A stretch of DNA of 50,018 nt, from contig JAOTVX010000027.1 of the NCBI GenBank assembly GCA_029863175.1, positions 1-50,018 of the forward strand, read 5' to 3'. Below the pieces are notes generated by a model. The model was not told where the DNA came from. It made no database searches and saw only the letters and a program-made list of their open reading frames with translations. Position 1 is the first letter of the stretch, and every line of letters starts with the position of its first letter. The stretch is from Betaproteobacteria bacterium. GTDB lineage: Bacteria; Pseudomonadota; Gammaproteobacteria; Burkholderiales; SG8-41. Positions 48,879-50,018 of the stretch are shown one piece after another. Both the position numbers and the translations under genes were made by a program.

Positions 48879-50018
48879 CTACAACGACAGCAGGCCCATG
48901 AATTCGTCCACCGGCATCGCTTCGAGCCGCTTCTGGTCGAGGCACGCACGGAGGATGGCGTCGCGCTGCCGCGCCGCGAAGACACGCGCGACGTTCGTTT
49001 CGAACTTGTCCATCAGCACCGGGACGGCCTCCTTGCGCCGGCGGCGATGGCCCAGTGGGTAGAGCACCTCCGAGAGCGGCAGGCTGGTGCCATCCCTGAA
49101 TCGCACCTTGATGGAATTCGAGTTGGTGCGCTTCGCGGGGTCGAGGTAATCGCGACTGTAGGTCCGGTCCTCGCGCAGCACCATCTTCGTCCGCAGCCGG
49201 TCGATGCGCGGGTCGGCGGCGATGCGGTCCTCGTAGTGCTCGGCCGTCATTTTGCCGAAGATCATCCCGATCGCGATCATGTACTGCATGCAGTGGTCGC
49301 GGTCGGCGAAGTTGTAGAGGGGCCCGCTCTTGTCCAGGATCACCATCGACGAGTTGTGACAGCGCACGTCGACCTGCTTGATCTCTTCCAGTCGGTCCTT
49401 TACCAGCGGATGGACTTTGATCGCCGCCTCTACCGCGCTCTGTCCGTGGAACGCAGTGGGATAGGGAATCTTGAACAGCACGTTCTCCATGACGTAGCTG
49501 CCGAACGGGCGCTGGAAACGGAACGGGCGGCCCTTGAACAACACGTGGTAAAAGCCCCAGGTCTTCGCCGTGAGCGCCGCCGGGCATCCGATCTCGCCTT
49601 TGACCGCCATCAGCGCGAGCCGCATGCCGCGGCTGGCGGCATCACCCGCTGCCCAGGACTTGCGCGGACCGGTATTGGGCTTGCGCCGGAACGCCGCGAG
49701 GGGGTGGCCGTCCAGCCACGCGTGTGACACCGCGTTCACGATCTCCTCGCGCGTGCCGCCCAGCATCCGGGTCAATACCGCGGCGCTGGCGATCTTGACG
49801 AGTAGGGTGTGATCGAGCCCGACCGCGGTGAAACCGTTCTCGATGCCGAGCCCGCCCATGATCTCGTAGGACTTCACCGCGGACTCAAGGATCTCGCGCA
49901 TGAGCAACGGCTTCTTGCCCGCCGCGACCCGCGTGCGGGATAGCCAGTCGGCCACGGCGAGGATCCCCGAGAAGGTGTCCGAGGGATGCATCACGGTGGC
50001 GCCGTAAAATGCATCGTT
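48879..50018 (-). CDS. 2-methylcitrate dehydratase-like MmgE/PrpD protein (5' end outside window)
   Basis: The C-terminal 379 residues of a PrpD protein; the start lies beyond base 50018. It reads NDAFYGATVMHPSDTFSGILAVADWLSR at the edge (HPSD is the family's HPxD motif). Then come LGIENGFTAVGLDHTLLVKIASAA, NAVSHAWLDG, PRKSWAAGDAASRGMRLALMA, FGSYVMENVLFKIPYPTAFHGQSAVEAA, and DRDHCMQYMIAIGMIFGKMTAEHYED. This is closer to true PrpD (propionate methylcitrate cycle) than the protein at 37982, with the long C-terminus. No prpB/prpC is visible in the window, so a methylcitrate role is not confirmed. Confidence 0.92.
   Translation of the reverse strand, partial: NDAFYGATVMHPSDTFSGILAVADWLSRTRVAAGKKPLLMREILESAVKSYEIMGGLGIENGFTAVGLDHTLLVKIASAAVLTRMLGGTREEIVNAVSHAWLDGHPLAAFRRKPNTGPRKSWAAGDAASRGMRLALMAVKGEIGCPAALTAKTWGFYHVLFKGRPFRFQRPFGSYVMENVLFKIPYPTAFHGQSAVEAAIKVHPLVKDRLEEIKQVDVRCHNSSMVILDKSGPLYNFADRDHCMQYMIAIGMIFGKMTAEHYEDRIAADPRIDRLRTKMVLREDRTYSRDYLDPAKRTNSNSIKVRFRDGTSLPLSEVLYPLGHRRRRKEAVPVLMDKFETNVARVFAARQRDAILRACLDQKRLEAMPVDEFMGLLSL

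Overview
The window looks like a chromosome segment of a betaproteobacterium, probably a Burkholderiales-type soil or sediment organism. The grounds are the glyA-nrdR-ribD-ribE order, the pmbA/darP-mog-esterase block, and the abundance of TRAP and Bug/TctC solute receptors, CaiB-type CoA-transferases, MmgE/PrpD proteins and PEP-mutase-fold lyases. GC is high, except in a lower-GC patch near 1-3.5 kb. There is no rRNA, no insertion sequence and no CRISPR. All coordinates were derived by reading and counting by hand.

Layout: 0.1-5.5 kb is an accessory region: an aldo/keto reductase, a tRNA-Ala with the unusual anticodon AGC, a PilZ protein, small orphan genes, a diverged direct duplication with UUCG terminators, and a three-gene unit of two UPF0145 proteins plus a membrane M48 protease. 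5.5-9.4 kb is housekeeping on the minus strand (glyA, nrdR, ribD, ribE). 9.5-15 kb is transport: TRAP DctQM, an ABC-2 exporter and a TRAP receptor. 15-18.6 kb holds pmbA, darP, mog and an esterase. 18.6-22.9 kb holds a large PilZ-like protein, a UMF1-type MFS transporter with a strong terminator hairpin inside its first codons, and a CoA-transferase. 23.0-26.5 kb holds a candidate sigma-54-driven small RNA on the plus strand and, on the minus strand, amidase - UGSC selenoprotein - partner protein. The selenoprotein is hidden because its in-frame TGA looks like a stop. A SECIS-like hairpin begins 11 nt after that TGA.

26.7-50 kb is a mosaic of carboxylic-acid and sugar-acid catabolism: a CoA-transferase, a ThDP enzyme, an ornithine cyclodeaminase-like enzyme, a hydroxyacid dehydrogenase, a D-tartrate-dehydratase-like enolase, two PEP-mutase-fold lyases, a broken OtnK, an Asp/Glu racemase-like protein, an ACMSD-like amidohydrolase, two PrpD proteins, a cyclase, a Gfo/Idh oxidoreductase without a normal start codon, a Bug receptor, a frameshifted acyl-CoA synthetase, and a lactonase-dehydratase-oxaloacetate decarboxylase-like cassette.

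The intergenic spaces are unusual. Most carry short tandem arrays from a few recurring families: heptamers (often GTGANNN, or TTCCAGG), nonamers (CGCCAAGAA, ACCGCAAAG, CACGGAGAA) and a decamer (GCAGATAAAC). These are commonly present in both orientations within one spacer.
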